From: Pelomonas sp. KK5
Lineage (GTDB): Bacteria > Pseudomonadota > Gammaproteobacteria > Burkholderiales > Burkholderiaceae_C
Assembly (NCBI RefSeq): GCF_001984095.1
Contig: NZ_LYVQ01000054.1
Location: 1 to 32,863, forward strand
Direction of reading: 5' to 3'
DNA length: 32,863 bases
The notes beneath the pieces are model-generated. The model was not told the DNA's origin, did not search any database, and saw only the letters and a list, made by a program, of their open reading frames with translations. This document shows, piece by piece, positions 18,277 to 27,180 of the stretch (positions are counted from its first letter, which is position 1; each line of letters starts with the position of its first letter). A program made the translations under genes and the position numbers.

Positions 18277-19484
18277 GACTGCCCCTTTCGGGCACGATGC
18301 AGATCGACGGCGCGCTCGATGACCGCATCCAGCCGTTTCATCGAATGCGGCCACGCATGATGGCTCAGCATCCGCTCTCGGCCGGCCATGGCCAGGCGCC
18401 TGCGCTCGGCCGGCGATTCGACGACGCGGAAGATGGCCGCTGCGACCTCGGCCGGGGTATCCGCCACCAGCAGATGCGCTGGCGCCTCGGCGTCCACACC
18501 CCCAGCGGCGATCGTGCTGGTGACGACGGGCACGCCCATCGCCATCGCCTCGAGGATCTTGTTCTGCGTGCCGCGGGCGATCGCCAGCGGCGCCACCATC
18601 AGGGCCGAGCGGCGCACGAAGGGGCGCACATCAGGGACCGAGCCGGTTACCGTGACACCCGCCCGCTCTCCAAGCTTGCGCATCGCTGGCGAAGGATCGG
18701 CACCCACGATCAGCAGTTTCATCTGCGGCCGGCGCTCGCGTATCAGCGGCCAGGTCTCATCGCAAAAGCGCTGCATGCACTCCTGGTTCGGGTAGTAGTC
18801 CATTCGACCGATGAAGCTGATGGTGTCGGGCTCGTACGGTTCACCATCGGGACTAAAAAAGCTTGAATCGACACCGTTCGGGAACCAGTCGCTCGGCGCG
18901 CCCGTGCGGTAGCCATCCAGCGTCTCGCGCTCGGCCCGGGTGGTCGCAGTACACAGGTCGAAGCGGCGCGCAAGGCGCTTCTCGGCCAGCAGCATCTTGC
19001 CTCCTTCCCAGCGATAGCCGAGCGACAGCGGGAAGGGCTTGTAGTTTGCGTATTCGAGCCACTTCTGGGAGTCCATGTCGCCGAAGTCCAGAATCTTCGG
19101 CACGTCGGTCACATGCTCGACATACTGAGCCACCGACGAGCAGTGGACGAAGATCAGGTCCCATTTGCGCTTGGCGAGAAGTTCGTCGACCTTAGCCTTC
19201 AACTCGCCCGAATGGAAATAGCCCATCGACGACGGCGTGACCAGCGGCAGCCGCACGACCATCCGCAGGAACTGCACGGACTCATTCACGCGGCCAATCT
19301 CCGCGCCCTCGCAGTGCGCGACCAGGCCCCGCCCTTCTTCCATTTCATCGGGCGAACGGGCCAGCGAGCACACCGTGACCTTGTGCCCCGACGCGCTCAG
19401 ATGCCGAATCATGTTGAATGGCCGGATCTTGCCGCCGCGCTTGGGCGGGAACGGGAACCGATGGCAGAGATAGAGAATGTTCAT
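18273..19484 (-). CDS. XrtA-associated glycosyltransferase (TIGR03087 type)
   Basis: A 403-residue GT-B sugar transferase of the PEP-CTERM/EpsH1-associated stp1 family. Seen: MNILYLCHRFPFPPKRGGKI at the N-terminus, DFGDMDSQKWLEYA, SDWFPNGVDSSFF at the hinge, FIGRMDYYPNQECMQRF, and the donor site ARGTQNKILEAMAMGVPVVTS. It is expected to add a sugar to the lipid-linked repeat unit. ATG 19484 overlaps the preceding amidotransferase stop (ATGA), and its own TGA overlaps the xrtA start in the same way, so three genes in a row are translationally coupled. Confidence 0.92.
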   Translation of the reverse strand: MNILYLCHRFPFPPKRGGKIRPFNMIRHLSASGHKVTVCSLARSPDEMEEGRGLVAHCEGAEIGRVNESVQFLRMVVRLPLVTPSSMGYFHSGELKAKVDELLAKRKWDLIFVHCSSVAQYVEHVTDVPKILDFGDMDSQKWLEYANYKPFPLSLGYRWEGGKMLLAEKRLARRFDLCTATTRAERETLDGYRTGAPSDWFPNGVDSSFFSPDGEPYEPDTISFIGRMDYYPNQECMQRFCDETWPLIRERRPQMKLLIVGADPSPAMRKLGERAGVTVTGSVPDVRPFVRRSALMVAPLAIARGTQNKILEAMAMGVPVVTSTIAAGGVDAEAPAHLLVADTPAEVAAAIFRVVESPAERRRLAMAGRERMLSHHAWPHSMKRLDAVIERAVDLHRARKGQS

Positions 19485-21403
19485 GCGAGGTACGACTTCA
19501 GCTCGGCAGCGACGTCTTCGCTCGAACGCCTATCGAGGTAGATGCGGCTCCAAATCTCCAGATTCATCAACGACAGCAGCGCGTCCGTACCGTCGATACG
19601 CTGCGCTCCGTGATCGGCCACCAAACCTGCGACGACCTCGGGACGGAACAGGCCGCGCGCGCGGACCACCTCCGGCGCCAGCAGCCGCTGCAGCAGAGGC
19701 GCCAGGCCCTGCTTCAACCAGGCTCCCATCGGCGTGCCGAAGCCGCGCTTCTTTCGGTGCAGGATGTCCTGTGGCAGCAGGTCGGCCAGCGCAGCCTTCA
19801 GCAGATGCTTCAACTGGCCGCCCTTCAGCTTCGATGCGGCCGGGATCTGCGCTGCCAGCTCGACCAGGTCAGGATCGAGCAAGGGCACGCGGCATTCCAG
19901 CGAGACGGCCATGCTCATCTTGTCAGTCAGCAGCAACAGGTCGTCTGGCAGTTGGGTCTCGGCGTCGACGGCGAGCATGCGGTTCAGCGCATCGGTCGCA
20001 TTGGTACCGGCAAAGGCCCGATCCAGGGCATCGGATCCAGGTTGCGGCAGCAGCAGCAGGTGGCTCACCGTCTCGCGTGCCATCACCTGCAGATAGCTGC
20101 GGTAGCGGGCATCGGCATCCTCTTCGGCCGAGGAGACGAAGCCCTTCACGAGCCTCAGATAGTTCAACACGCCCGAATGACGGTCGGCGGGCAGCCGCTC
20201 GACCACGCCGCGCAGGCCGCCTCGCAGCCAGGCCGGCAGCGTTCGGTAGCGTGCGGCATAAAGGTCACCCATGTAGCGGCGGTAGCCGGCGAACAGCTCG
20301 TCGCCGCCCACGCCGGACAGGATCACCTTGACGTCCTGCCGCGCGAACTGCGCGACCAGGTAAGTAGTGATGAAGGCTGTGTCCGCGATCGGCTCGTCCA
20401 TGTGCCAGATCAGCCCTGGCAGCAGACCGACCACATCGGGCTTGACGACGATCTCGCGGTGGTTTGTCTTGAACAGCTCAGCCACGCGGCGCGCGAAAGG
20501 CAGTTCGTTATAGAGCTTCTCCGCCTCGCCGCCATCGAATCCGATCGCGTACGTATTGATCGGTTGATCCGAGTGCCGGGCCATGAACGCGACGACGGCG
20601 CTCGAATCGACACCGCCAGAGAGGAAGGCTCCGATGGGCACATCGCTGACCATCTGCATGCGCACTGACTCCTCGACCTGAGCTCGGATGCGCTCCACCC
20701 ACTGCGAAGTGCTGGTCTGCGTATCGATCACGGAGGACATGCGCCAATAGCGCCATTCGCTGACCTGGCCATCCTTGATCGACAGCAGCGTCGCAGGCGG
20801 CAGCTTGCGGATGCCATCGAACATGCTCTCGGGTGCAGCTACGTAGCCCAAGTGCAGGTAGCCAGGCAATGCCCCATGGTTCAGCGCTGCGCGCGCACCG
20901 GGCAGCGCAAGCAGCGCCTTGGCCTCGGTAGCGAACGCCAGCCGTGAACCGTCCTGCATGACATACAGCGGCTTGACACCCAGCTTGTCGCGGCCGATCA
21001 GCAGGCGGCGCTGCCGTGCGTCCCACAGCGCGAAATCGAACATGCCGTTCAGCCGATGGATGAACTCGTCCCCCTCGACAGCATAGAGGTGCAGCAACAC
21101 CTCGCTGTCGGATCCCGTCTTGAATCGCACACCCTTCGCCTGCAGTTCGGCTCGCAATTCACGGTAGTTGTAGATCTCGCCATTGCAGACGAGCCAGATC
21201 GTGCCGTCCTCGTTGGACAGCGGCTGGTGGCCGCCCGCCAGGTCGATGATCGACAGGCGACGCATCGCGATACCGCAGTTGCCGTCGATGTGTTGACCTT
21301 CGTCGTCAGGCCCGCGGTGCTGGGTGACGTTACCCATTGCCGTCAGGTGGGCCGGCTCGACGGGCTGCCGGTCAAAGTGATAGATGCCGTGGATGCCGCA
21401 CAT
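19481..21403 (-). CDS. asnB: asparagine synthase (glutamine-hydrolysing) family amidotransferase
   Basis: A complete 640-residue enzyme with Cys2 (MCGIHGIYHF), HRGPDDEG, Arg48-Arg49, CNGEIYN at about 73-79 and GSDSE near 97-101 for the glutaminase half. The synthetase half has SGGVDSS at 262-268. Its second nucleotide loop reads SGVGGDELFAGYRRY, with Val where the 10761-12686 enzyme has Asp (SGDGGDE), a small variation in a conserved loop. It would amidate a carboxylate using glutamine and ATP. In this locus a uronic acid is the likely acceptor, but genuine asparagine synthesis cannot be excluded. ATG 21403 lies 8 bp after the FemAB stop, and its stop overlaps the next start. Confidence 0.88.
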   Translation of the reverse strand: MCGIHGIYHFDRQPVEPAHLTAMGNVTQHRGPDDEGQHIDGNCGIAMRRLSIIDLAGGHQPLSNEDGTIWLVCNGEIYNYRELRAELQAKGVRFKTGSDSEVLLHLYAVEGDEFIHRLNGMFDFALWDARQRRLLIGRDKLGVKPLYVMQDGSRLAFATEAKALLALPGARAALNHGALPGYLHLGYVAAPESMFDGIRKLPPATLLSIKDGQVSEWRYWRMSSVIDTQTSTSQWVERIRAQVEESVRMQMVSDVPIGAFLSGGVDSSAVVAFMARHSDQPINTYAIGFDGGEAEKLYNELPFARRVAELFKTNHREIVVKPDVVGLLPGLIWHMDEPIADTAFITTYLVAQFARQDVKVILSGVGGDELFAGYRRYMGDLYAARYRTLPAWLRGGLRGVVERLPADRHSGVLNYLRLVKGFVSSAEEDADARYRSYLQVMARETVSHLLLLPQPGSDALDRAFAGTNATDALNRMLAVDAETQLPDDLLLLTDKMSMAVSLECRVPLLDPDLVELAAQIPAASKLKGGQLKHLLKAALADLLPQDILHRKKRGFGTPMGAWLKQGLAPLLQRLLAPEVVRARGLFRPEVVAGLVADHGAQRIDGTDALLSLMNLEIWSRIYLDRRSSEDVAAELKSYLA

Positions 21404-21411
21404 GGTCGTCC

Positions 21412-22458
21412 CTAGCCCAGGCTGCGCACGATGAACGGCCCCAGCCAGTTCGCCACGCCGATCGGCAGGCGGCGCCAGGTCTTGATCATCAGCTGGTACT
21501 TCGGATTGTTCGGGTTGTTCTGGGGAATCGCGTCGCGCTTGTACAGGCAGTACTCGTAGTGCAGCGGCGTCGGCTCGAAACCCCAGTTCTTCTTGAACGA
21601 GTAGGAGCCGGTGCCCTGCTTGCTGCGGCCGTAGTCGAAGACCTTGAGGCCGCGGGCGCAGGCCCGGCGCATCAGCTCCCAGTACTTGAAATCGTTGGCG
21701 GCGAGATCGCGAGCGGACTCGTCGTCGCCGGCGTAGTAGGGCAGCACCTCGTCGCGGAAATAGAAGCTCAGCACCGAGCTGAGCGGACGGCCGTCGGGCC
21801 CGGTCACGGTCAGTACCTCGGCATCCGTGCCGAAGGTCTTCAGCAGCGCCGCGAAATAGCGCTTCGGCATGGCCGGCGTGCCGTGGCGGTGGACGTTGTC
21901 GGCGTAGAGCGCGAAGAAGCGGTCCACGTTGGCGTCGATGTGACTCTGCAGGCCGTTCTTGATGCCCTTGCGCACCATCGCCCGCTGCTTGCGCGGGATG
22001 GCCAGCATGTTCGCCTCTTCCTCCGGCAGGATCTCCTTGCGGAAGGTGACGTACAGGTCCTGCGTGGGCCAGTCGGCATGCCGGGCGGCGATGTTGCGGA
22101 ACTCCAGATGCTCGGCGCCCAGGCGCTGCGCGATGGCCTGGGCTTCCCGCTCCAGCGCCGCGGCGGCCTCGGCATCGGCGCTGGCCACGCCGCCGTAGAC
22201 GGCGAAGGGCAGCGCCACCAGCGCATGGCCGAACAGCCGGCTCTTGACCTGGGCCAGCGGCAGCACGCCGACGATCTCGCCCGCCCGCTCGGCGTACAGG
22301 AAGAAGGCCTGGTGGCCGAACTGCCGCTCGATCAGCCCGAGCCAGCCGGCGCGATGGAAGAAGGTGGCCTCGGGGCTGCCCAGCACGAAGGCATCCCAGC
22401 GCGCCGCGCCCGCGGCGTCCTGCGCCTGCAGGCGCCTGATCTCGATGGCCGCAGCCAT
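21412..22458 (-). CDS. FemAB-related protein, XrtA/PEP-CTERM associated (TIGR03019 type)
   Basis: A 348-residue protein with two GNAT-like halves as in FemAB/peptidyltransferases. Seen: FFHRAGWLGLIERQFG near residue 33, EHLEFRN, IPRKQRAMVRKGIKNG, PMPKRYFAALLKTFG-like MPKRYFAAL, and the conserved C-terminal DYGRSKQGTGSYSFKKNWGFEP. Family members accompany exosortase A loci. FemAB enzymes add amino acids from aminoacyl-tRNA to peptidoglycan, so an aminoacylation of the polysaccharide or its precursor is possible but unproven. ATG 22458 shares its A with the upstream TGA (TGATG). The frame upstream is open but belongs to the deacetylase gene. Confidence 0.92.
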   Translation of the reverse strand: MAAAIEIRRLQAQDAAGAARWDAFVLGSPEATFFHRAGWLGLIERQFGHQAFFLYAERAGEIVGVLPLAQVKSRLFGHALVALPFAVYGGVASADAEAAAALEREAQAIAQRLGAEHLEFRNIAARHADWPTQDLYVTFRKEILPEEEANMLAIPRKQRAMVRKGIKNGLQSHIDANVDRFFALYADNVHRHGTPAMPKRYFAALLKTFGTDAEVLTVTGPDGRPLSSVLSFYFRDEVLPYYAGDDESARDLAANDFKYWELMRRACARGLKVFDYGRSKQGTGSYSFKKNWGFEPTPLHYEYCLYKRDAIPQNNPNNPKYQLMIKTWRRLPIGVANWLGPFIVRSLG

Positions 22459-23327
22459 CAGGCCCGTGCCCGGGCTTGCGCCCCGAGGAAGATCTCGTCC
22501 ATCCGCCCCCAGGCGAAGTCGCTCAGCAGTTGGGCGATGCGGCCATGGGTGCGCGGGATGTTGACGTAATGGCGGAAGCGGGTCTTGCCGTCGATGCCCG
22601 GGATGCGCGGCTGCTCCGAGTCGATCTCCCAGGGATGGAAATAGAACACCGCCGACTGCTGGTCCACCGCATTGACCTGGCGGATCATCCAGCGCGACAG
22701 CGCATAGGGCAGCAGGCGGAAATAGCCGCCGCCGCTGGACGGGAAGTTGCGGTTGAACGCGCGCAGCGTGGTCACCGGCACCTCCAGCAGGCCCTCGCGC
22801 ACCGGATAGGCGAAGCGCGGGGAATCCGGCATGCCGTAGTGGTCGTGCGCGATCGGGTAGACGCTGGAGCTGTAGCGGTAGCCGGCCTCGCGCAGCACGT
22901 CGAAGGCCCAGAGATTGCCCTCGCCGATCGAGAAACTCGGCGCGCGGTAGCCGAGCACAGCCTGGCCCGACAAGTCTTCCAGCAGTTGCTTCGCGCGACC
23001 GATATCGTCGGCAAAGGCCTCGCGGCTCAGTTCGCTGGCGCGCTGGTGCCCGTAGCCGTGGCTCGCCAGTTCGTGGCCCTGCTCGACGATCTGGCGCACC
23101 AGCTGCGGATAGCGCTCGGCGATCCAGCCCAGCGTGAAGAAGGTGGCCTTGACCTGGCGCTCCTCCAGCAGCGCGAGGATGCGCGCCATGTTGTGCTCGA
23201 CCCGGCACTCGCGGCGGTCCCAGTCATCGCGGGCGATGTAGGGCGCGAAGGCGGAGACCTGGAAGTAGTCTTCCACGTCGATGGTCATCGCGTTGCGGAT
23301 GACCGGGGTGCGGGTGGGCATCAGCAT
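22458..23327 (-). CDS. polysaccharide deacetylase with DUF3473, XrtA associated (TIGR03006 type)
   Basis: A 289-residue NodB-family deacetylase of the exosortase A-associated subgroup. Seen: TIDVEDYFQVSAF near residue 15 supplying the catalytic/metal Asp, ATFFTLGWIAERYP, SHGYGHQ with two metal-binding His, GYRAPSFSIG, and the C-terminal DUF3473 block VFYFHPWEIDSEQPR. No signal peptide is present. It would N-deacetylate an amino sugar of the EPS. ATG 23327 lies 10 bp after the wecB stop, and GAGGA, which overlaps that TGA, serves as ribosome binding site; ATG 23321 is a possible alternative. Its stop overlaps the FemAB start. Confidence 0.93.
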   Translation of the reverse strand: MLMPTRTPVIRNAMTIDVEDYFQVSAFAPYIARDDWDRRECRVEHNMARILALLEERQVKATFFTLGWIAERYPQLVRQIVEQGHELASHGYGHQRASELSREAFADDIGRAKQLLEDLSGQAVLGYRAPSFSIGEGNLWAFDVLREAGYRYSSSVYPIAHDHYGMPDSPRFAYPVREGLLEVPVTTLRAFNRNFPSSGGGYFRLLPYALSRWMIRQVNAVDQQSAVFYFHPWEIDSEQPRIPGIDGKTRFRHYVNIPRTHGRIAQLLSDFAWGRMDEIFLGAQARARA

Positions 23328-23337
23328 GGTCGCGTCC

Positions 23338-24489
23338 TCAGGCCCCCAGCCACTGGTGCAGGTCGGCCGCGATGCGCTCGGCCGTGCGGCCGTCCCAGAA
23401 CTCTGGCACGCGGCCACGCTTGCCGCGGCCGGCCAGGATCTCGCTGACACCCTGCAGGATCGCCTGCGGCTCGATGCCGACCATCGTGTTGGTGCCCTGC
23501 TCCACCGTGATCGGTCGCTCGGTGTTCTCGCGCAGCGTCAGGCAGGGCACGCCCAAGGCCGTCGTCTCTTCCTGCAGGCCGCCGGAGTCGGTCAGCACCA
23601 GCGTGGCGCCGGCCATCAGGCCCAGCATCTCCAGATAGCCCTGCGGCGGCAGCACGGCAATGCGGGCCGGGTCGAGCATGGCCTGCAGGCCGAAGCGCTC
23701 GATGTTGCTGCGGGTGCGCGGGTGCATCGCGAAGACCAGCGGCAGGTCGCGCGCCACCTGGCCCAGCACCGTCAGCAGGCTCTTCAGCGTCTCGGCGCTG
23801 TCCACATTGGACGGGCGGTGCAGCGTGACGACGCCATACTCGCCAGCCACCAGTCCGGCATCGAGGCCATGGGCGGCCAGCGAGTCGACAGGCGGACGGG
23901 CGTGCGGACGGCTGGCCTCCAGCGAGTCGATCATCACGTTGCCGGTGAAGCAGATGCGCTCGGCCGGGATGCCCTCGCGCGCCAGGTTGTCCGCGGCGCT
24001 GCGCTCGGTGGTGTAGAGGCGGTCGGCGATCTGGTCGGTCAGGACGCGGTTGATCTCCTCGGGCATGCGCCGGTCGTAGCTGCGCAGGCCGGCCTCGACG
24101 TGCGCCACCGGCACGTTCTTCTTCGAGGCCACCAGCGCGCAGGCGATGGTGGAGTTCACGTCGCCGACGACCAGCACGCAGGACGGCTTGTGCTCGTCCA
24201 TCGCCGGCTCGAAGCGCTTCATCACCTCGGCGGTCTGCTGGGCATGGGTACCGGAGCCGACCTCCAGGTTGATATCCGGCTGCGGCAGGCCCAGGTCGAC
24301 GAAGAGCTTCTTGCTCATGTCGGTGTCGTAGTGCTGGCCGGTGTGCACCAGCAGCGCCGGGATCGGCGGCACATGGGCGGCCAGCGCGCGCAGGATCGGC
24401 GCCATCTTCATGAAGTTGGGACGAGCGCCGACGACGCACATCACGGGCGCCTTCACGGCAGTGGAGTTCTTGTTGTTCGTCATGGTCAT
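23338..24489 (-). CDS. wecB: UDP-N-acetylglucosamine 2-epimerase (non-hydrolysing)
   Basis: A 383-residue cytoplasmic epimerase interconverting UDP-GlcNAc and UDP-ManNAc. Seen: VVGARPNFMKMAPIL at about 19-33, HTGQHYD, VVGDVNST at about 107-114, HVEAGLRSYDRRMPEEINR at about 130-148, TLHRPSNVD, and TDSGGLQEETTALGVPCLTLR with ENTERPIT, all hallmark blocks of the non-hydrolysing family. ATG 24489 directly abuts the ATPase stop with no spacer; ATG 24483 is also possible. A WecC-type UDP-ManNAc dehydrogenase is not evident, so the ManNAc may enter the polymer directly. Confidence 0.94.
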   Translation of the reverse strand: MTMTNNKNSTAVKAPVMCVVGARPNFMKMAPILRALAAHVPPIPALLVHTGQHYDTDMSKKLFVDLGLPQPDINLEVGSGTHAQQTAEVMKRFEPAMDEHKPSCVLVVGDVNSTIACALVASKKNVPVAHVEAGLRSYDRRMPEEINRVLTDQIADRLYTTERSAADNLAREGIPAERICFTGNVMIDSLEASRPHARPPVDSLAAHGLDAGLVAGEYGVVTLHRPSNVDSAETLKSLLTVLGQVARDLPLVFAMHPRTRSNIERFGLQAMLDPARIAVLPPQGYLEMLGLMAGATLVLTDSGGLQEETTALGVPCLTLRENTERPITVEQGTNTMVGIEPQAILQGVSEILAGRGKRGRVPEFWDGRTAERIAADLHQWLGA

Positions 24490-25584
24490 TCAGTGCGGCT
24501 TGACGGACTCGACCAGGCGCTGCAGCAGGCTCAGGGTCTGCAGGTTGATGCGCTCCAGGCGCATCAGGCTGCCTTCCAGGCGCTGCAGGCGGTCGGACTG
24601 CTGTTCGCTGCTCAGGGCCGACAGTTCGCCGGAGATGCCTTGCAGTTCCTCGGCGCTGAGGGCCAGGCGGGTCAGGTCGATATGGGCGACGTCGCCCTCC
24701 TCGTGCACGCCGCCGCCGTTGTTAAAGCCGCCATTCAGGCGCGGCGCGGCGGAGACGACCTTCTGCGGCGTCTCCGACTCCTGGGCGATATCGCGCAGCA
24801 CCTCGCCGACGTCGGTCACCGTCAGGTGCGTCCGGTTGGACATGAAGCCCAGCAGCAGCAGCCGGTCGCACAACGAATTGATGCGCCTCGGGATGCCCTG
24901 GCTGGCCTTGAAGATGGCGGGGAAGGCCTCGGCGTCGAAAGTGGGCTTGCCGCTGCCGCCGGCGCACTTGAGGCGGTGCTCGATGTAGGCGCGGGTCTCG
25001 TCCTCGTCCAGCGGGCCGATGTGGCAGGTGGCCGCCACGCGCTGGCGGAACTGCTCCATCTCAGGCCGCTGCAGGATGCCGCGAAACTCGGGCTGGCCAA
25101 CCAGGAAGGTCTGCAGCAGCGATTGGTTGCCGAACTGGAAGTTGGACAGCATGCGCAGTTCCTCGACCGCGCGGCCGCTGAGATTCTGCGCCTCGTCGAC
25201 GATCAGCAGGCAGCGCTTGCCCTGGCTGGTCTGGTTGACGAAGAAGGCTTCCAGGGTCATCAGCAGTTCGGACTTGGGCAGGTCCTTGACCCGCACACCG
25301 AAGGCGGCGCCGACCATGCGCAGCGTGTCCTCGGCATCCAGCTGCGTCGTGACCAGGTTGCCGATGACGACGTTGCTGCGGTTCAAGCTGTCCAGCAGGC
25401 CGCGCAGCAGCGTGGTCTTGCCGGCACCGATCTCGCCGGTGATGACGATGAAGCCGTCGTTGCGCAGCACGCCGTAGTCCAGGTAGGCCTTGGCCCGGCG
25501 GTGCTGCTTGCTGCCGAAGTAGAAGTTCGGGTCGGGGCTCAGCTGGAACGGCTTGCTGCTCAGCCCGTAGAAGGATTCGTACAT
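24490..25584 (-). CDS. XrtA-associated ATPase (ExeA-like AAA, TIGR03015 type)
   Basis: A 364-residue cytoplasmic AAA-type ATPase. Seen: the N-terminal MYESFYGLSSKPFQLSPDP block common to ExeA-like proteins, Walker A GEIGAGKTT at about 50-58, Walker B LLIVDEAQNL at about 126-135, sensor-like FLVGQPEF, and a GIPRRINSLCDRLLL helix. A less conserved tail of about 90 residues with a heptad-like end (EELQGISGELSALSS onward) may form a coiled coil. Such ATPases accompany the outer-membrane and kinase genes of XrtA loci; their exact job in EPS assembly is not established. It begins 3 bp after the barrel gene stop. Confidence 0.93.
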   Translation of the reverse strand: MYESFYGLSSKPFQLSPDPNFYFGSKQHRRAKAYLDYGVLRNDGFIVITGEIGAGKTTLLRGLLDSLNRSNVVIGNLVTTQLDAEDTLRMVGAAFGVRVKDLPKSELLMTLEAFFVNQTSQGKRCLLIVDEAQNLSGRAVEELRMLSNFQFGNQSLLQTFLVGQPEFRGILQRPEMEQFRQRVAATCHIGPLDEDETRAYIEHRLKCAGGSGKPTFDAEAFPAIFKASQGIPRRINSLCDRLLLLGFMSNRTHLTVTDVGEVLRDIAQESETPQKVVSAAPRLNGGFNNGGGVHEEGDVAHIDLTRLALSAEELQGISGELSALSSEQQSDRLQRLEGSLMRLERINLQTLSLLQRLVESVKPH

Positions 25585-25587
25585 GGG

Positions 25588-27180
25588 CTAGAACTGCTGG
25601 GTCAGGTTGGCGATCAGGGCATTCTCGGTGTAACCCGTGGAACCGGTGAAGCCGGTATGGCGGGCGCCCAGAGACACGGACAATTGCCGGCCGAGTCGGC
25701 TGCTCCAGTTGGCCGTGAAGTTGCGAAGGGTATTGCCCAGGCTCGGCTGCGTGCCGCGGTTCTGCATCACGGACAGCGCGCCAGTGACGCTGCTGTCCGG
25801 CGTCAACCGGTGCGACACGGAGACGGTCAGGCCGCGCTGCTTGACTTCCGAGGTCAGCGCAAGGTCGCCGCCGGTAGCCTGCGCACCTGGAAGAAGACCA
25901 CTGGTGGACTGGGACAGGCTCACCACGACCGAGTCGCGCAGCCCGTCAAGCGAGAAGGACAGATCCTGCAGCCGCTGGATGGTGGGCGAGCTGGCGGCGA
26001 CGTAGCCGGAGATGATCTGCGCATTCGGATCGAGGCCACGCGCGATCAGGAAGTCGGTCACCGATGCCGGGCAGATCGAGGGATCCGCCTGGGACGCGAT
26101 GCACTGCTGCAGATACAGCGAGTACAGCGAAACGGCGACCGGGTTGGTGCCGCTGGGCGTGCTCAGGTTGACGCTCTGCACGTCCGAATAGCGCCAGACC
26201 GAGCGGGCCATCCGGTGCTCCAGGCTCAGCGTGTGGGCGTTGCCGTACTGGTGGCGCTGCCACTCGGCCACGGCGCGCGTGCGGGGCGAGGGGGTCCAGG
26301 TGAAGTTCACGCCGTAGTTGCTGCTGCTCTGCGCGCCGCGGCCGTAGTCGTAGCGCTCGGGACCGCCATTGACGGTGACGGCGTAGTCCACGTCGGGGCG
26401 GTAGGTGAGCCCGAGGTTGAGCGTCGAGTTCTTGTAGCTCGCATCGCCGGCGCGGAAATGCGAGGTCTGCGTGTTCGCACTCCCCCACCACTGCAGTCGG
26501 CCCGCGCTCAGGCCGTTGACACGCAGGGACAGGCTCTCCGTGTGCGTGTCGCCGACGATCGAATCCTTGGTATTGGCGGCCTGCGCCCCGCCACGCAACT
26601 CGAAGCTGGCGATATTGGATACCCGGCCACGCCAGTAGGGCGACAGGTTCAGGGTCGCCACCTCGGTGCGGTTGGGATTGCTGAGCGAACTGTTCCCCGA
26701 CTGCTGGCCGAAGGCCGAAATCGCCTGCTGCCCGATGCTGGCCTGCCCGTCGACATAGACGCTGTTCTCGATCAGTTCCACGACACCGCTCGTGGACAGC
26801 GCGTTCTGCACCTGGTTCTTGGCATCCGAGCCGACATACAGGATGCCGTTGAGCGCGTAATCGAAAGTGCCGCGCACGCGGCCCGAGCGGCTCTCGATGC
26901 GGATGCCCGGCGACACCTGGGTGACGAGCGCCGCATCCCTGGCAGTGCTGCTCAGCGCCACGTTGTCGGTCAGGGTCTGCGTCACGCCCACACGGGGCAC
27001 GATGGTCGTGCCGCTGCGGCCGCGCTGGGCCGTGTCATCCTGGGCCAGGGCGCCCGAGCCCGCCAGCGCGGAGAGCAGCAGCGCCACCAGCCCCCTGACG
27101 CGAAGGCTCACCGGCGCTGGAGACGCCACCGTTTGCTGTACATGCCCATCACGAACGGCCTCAGCTCTTGGCCGCTTCAT
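25588..27180 (-). CDS. outer-membrane beta-barrel protein, XrtA associated (TIGR03016 type)
   Basis: A roughly 530-residue secreted protein. A hydrophobic signal segment RGLVALLLSALAGSGALAQ is followed by many alternating amphipathic strands and a C-terminal Phe (NLTQQF), as expected for an outer-membrane barrel. It matches the PEP-CTERM-associated putative outer-membrane family and probably takes part in EPS passage or surface anchoring. The start is uncertain. ATG 27180 overlaps the kinase gene by 20 bp and leaves a long n-region before the signal; GTG 27111 would give a conventional MSLRVRG signal peptide. The frame also stays open through the kinase's hexamer repeat, but that extension (repeated ATD/MAT) is an artefact of the repeat. 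Confidence 0.85.
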   Translation of the reverse strand: MKRPRAEAVRDGHVQQTVASPAPVSLRVRGLVALLLSALAGSGALAQDDTAQRGRSGTTIVPRVGVTQTLTDNVALSSTARDAALVTQVSPGIRIESRSGRVRGTFDYALNGILYVGSDAKNQVQNALSTSGVVELIENSVYVDGQASIGQQAISAFGQQSGNSSLSNPNRTEVATLNLSPYWRGRVSNIASFELRGGAQAANTKDSIVGDTHTESLSLRVNGLSAGRLQWWGSANTQTSHFRAGDASYKNSTLNLGLTYRPDVDYAVTVNGGPERYDYGRGAQSSSNYGVNFTWTPSPRTRAVAEWQRHQYGNAHTLSLEHRMARSVWRYSDVQSVNLSTPSGTNPVAVSLYSLYLQQCIASQADPSICPASVTDFLIARGLDPNAQIISGYVAASSPTIQRLQDLSFSLDGLRDSVVVSLSQSTSGLLPGAQATGGDLALTSEVKQRGLTVSVSHRLTPDSSVTGALSVMQNRGTQPSLGNTLRNFTANWSSRLGRQLSVSLGARHTGFTGSTGYTENALIANLTQQF

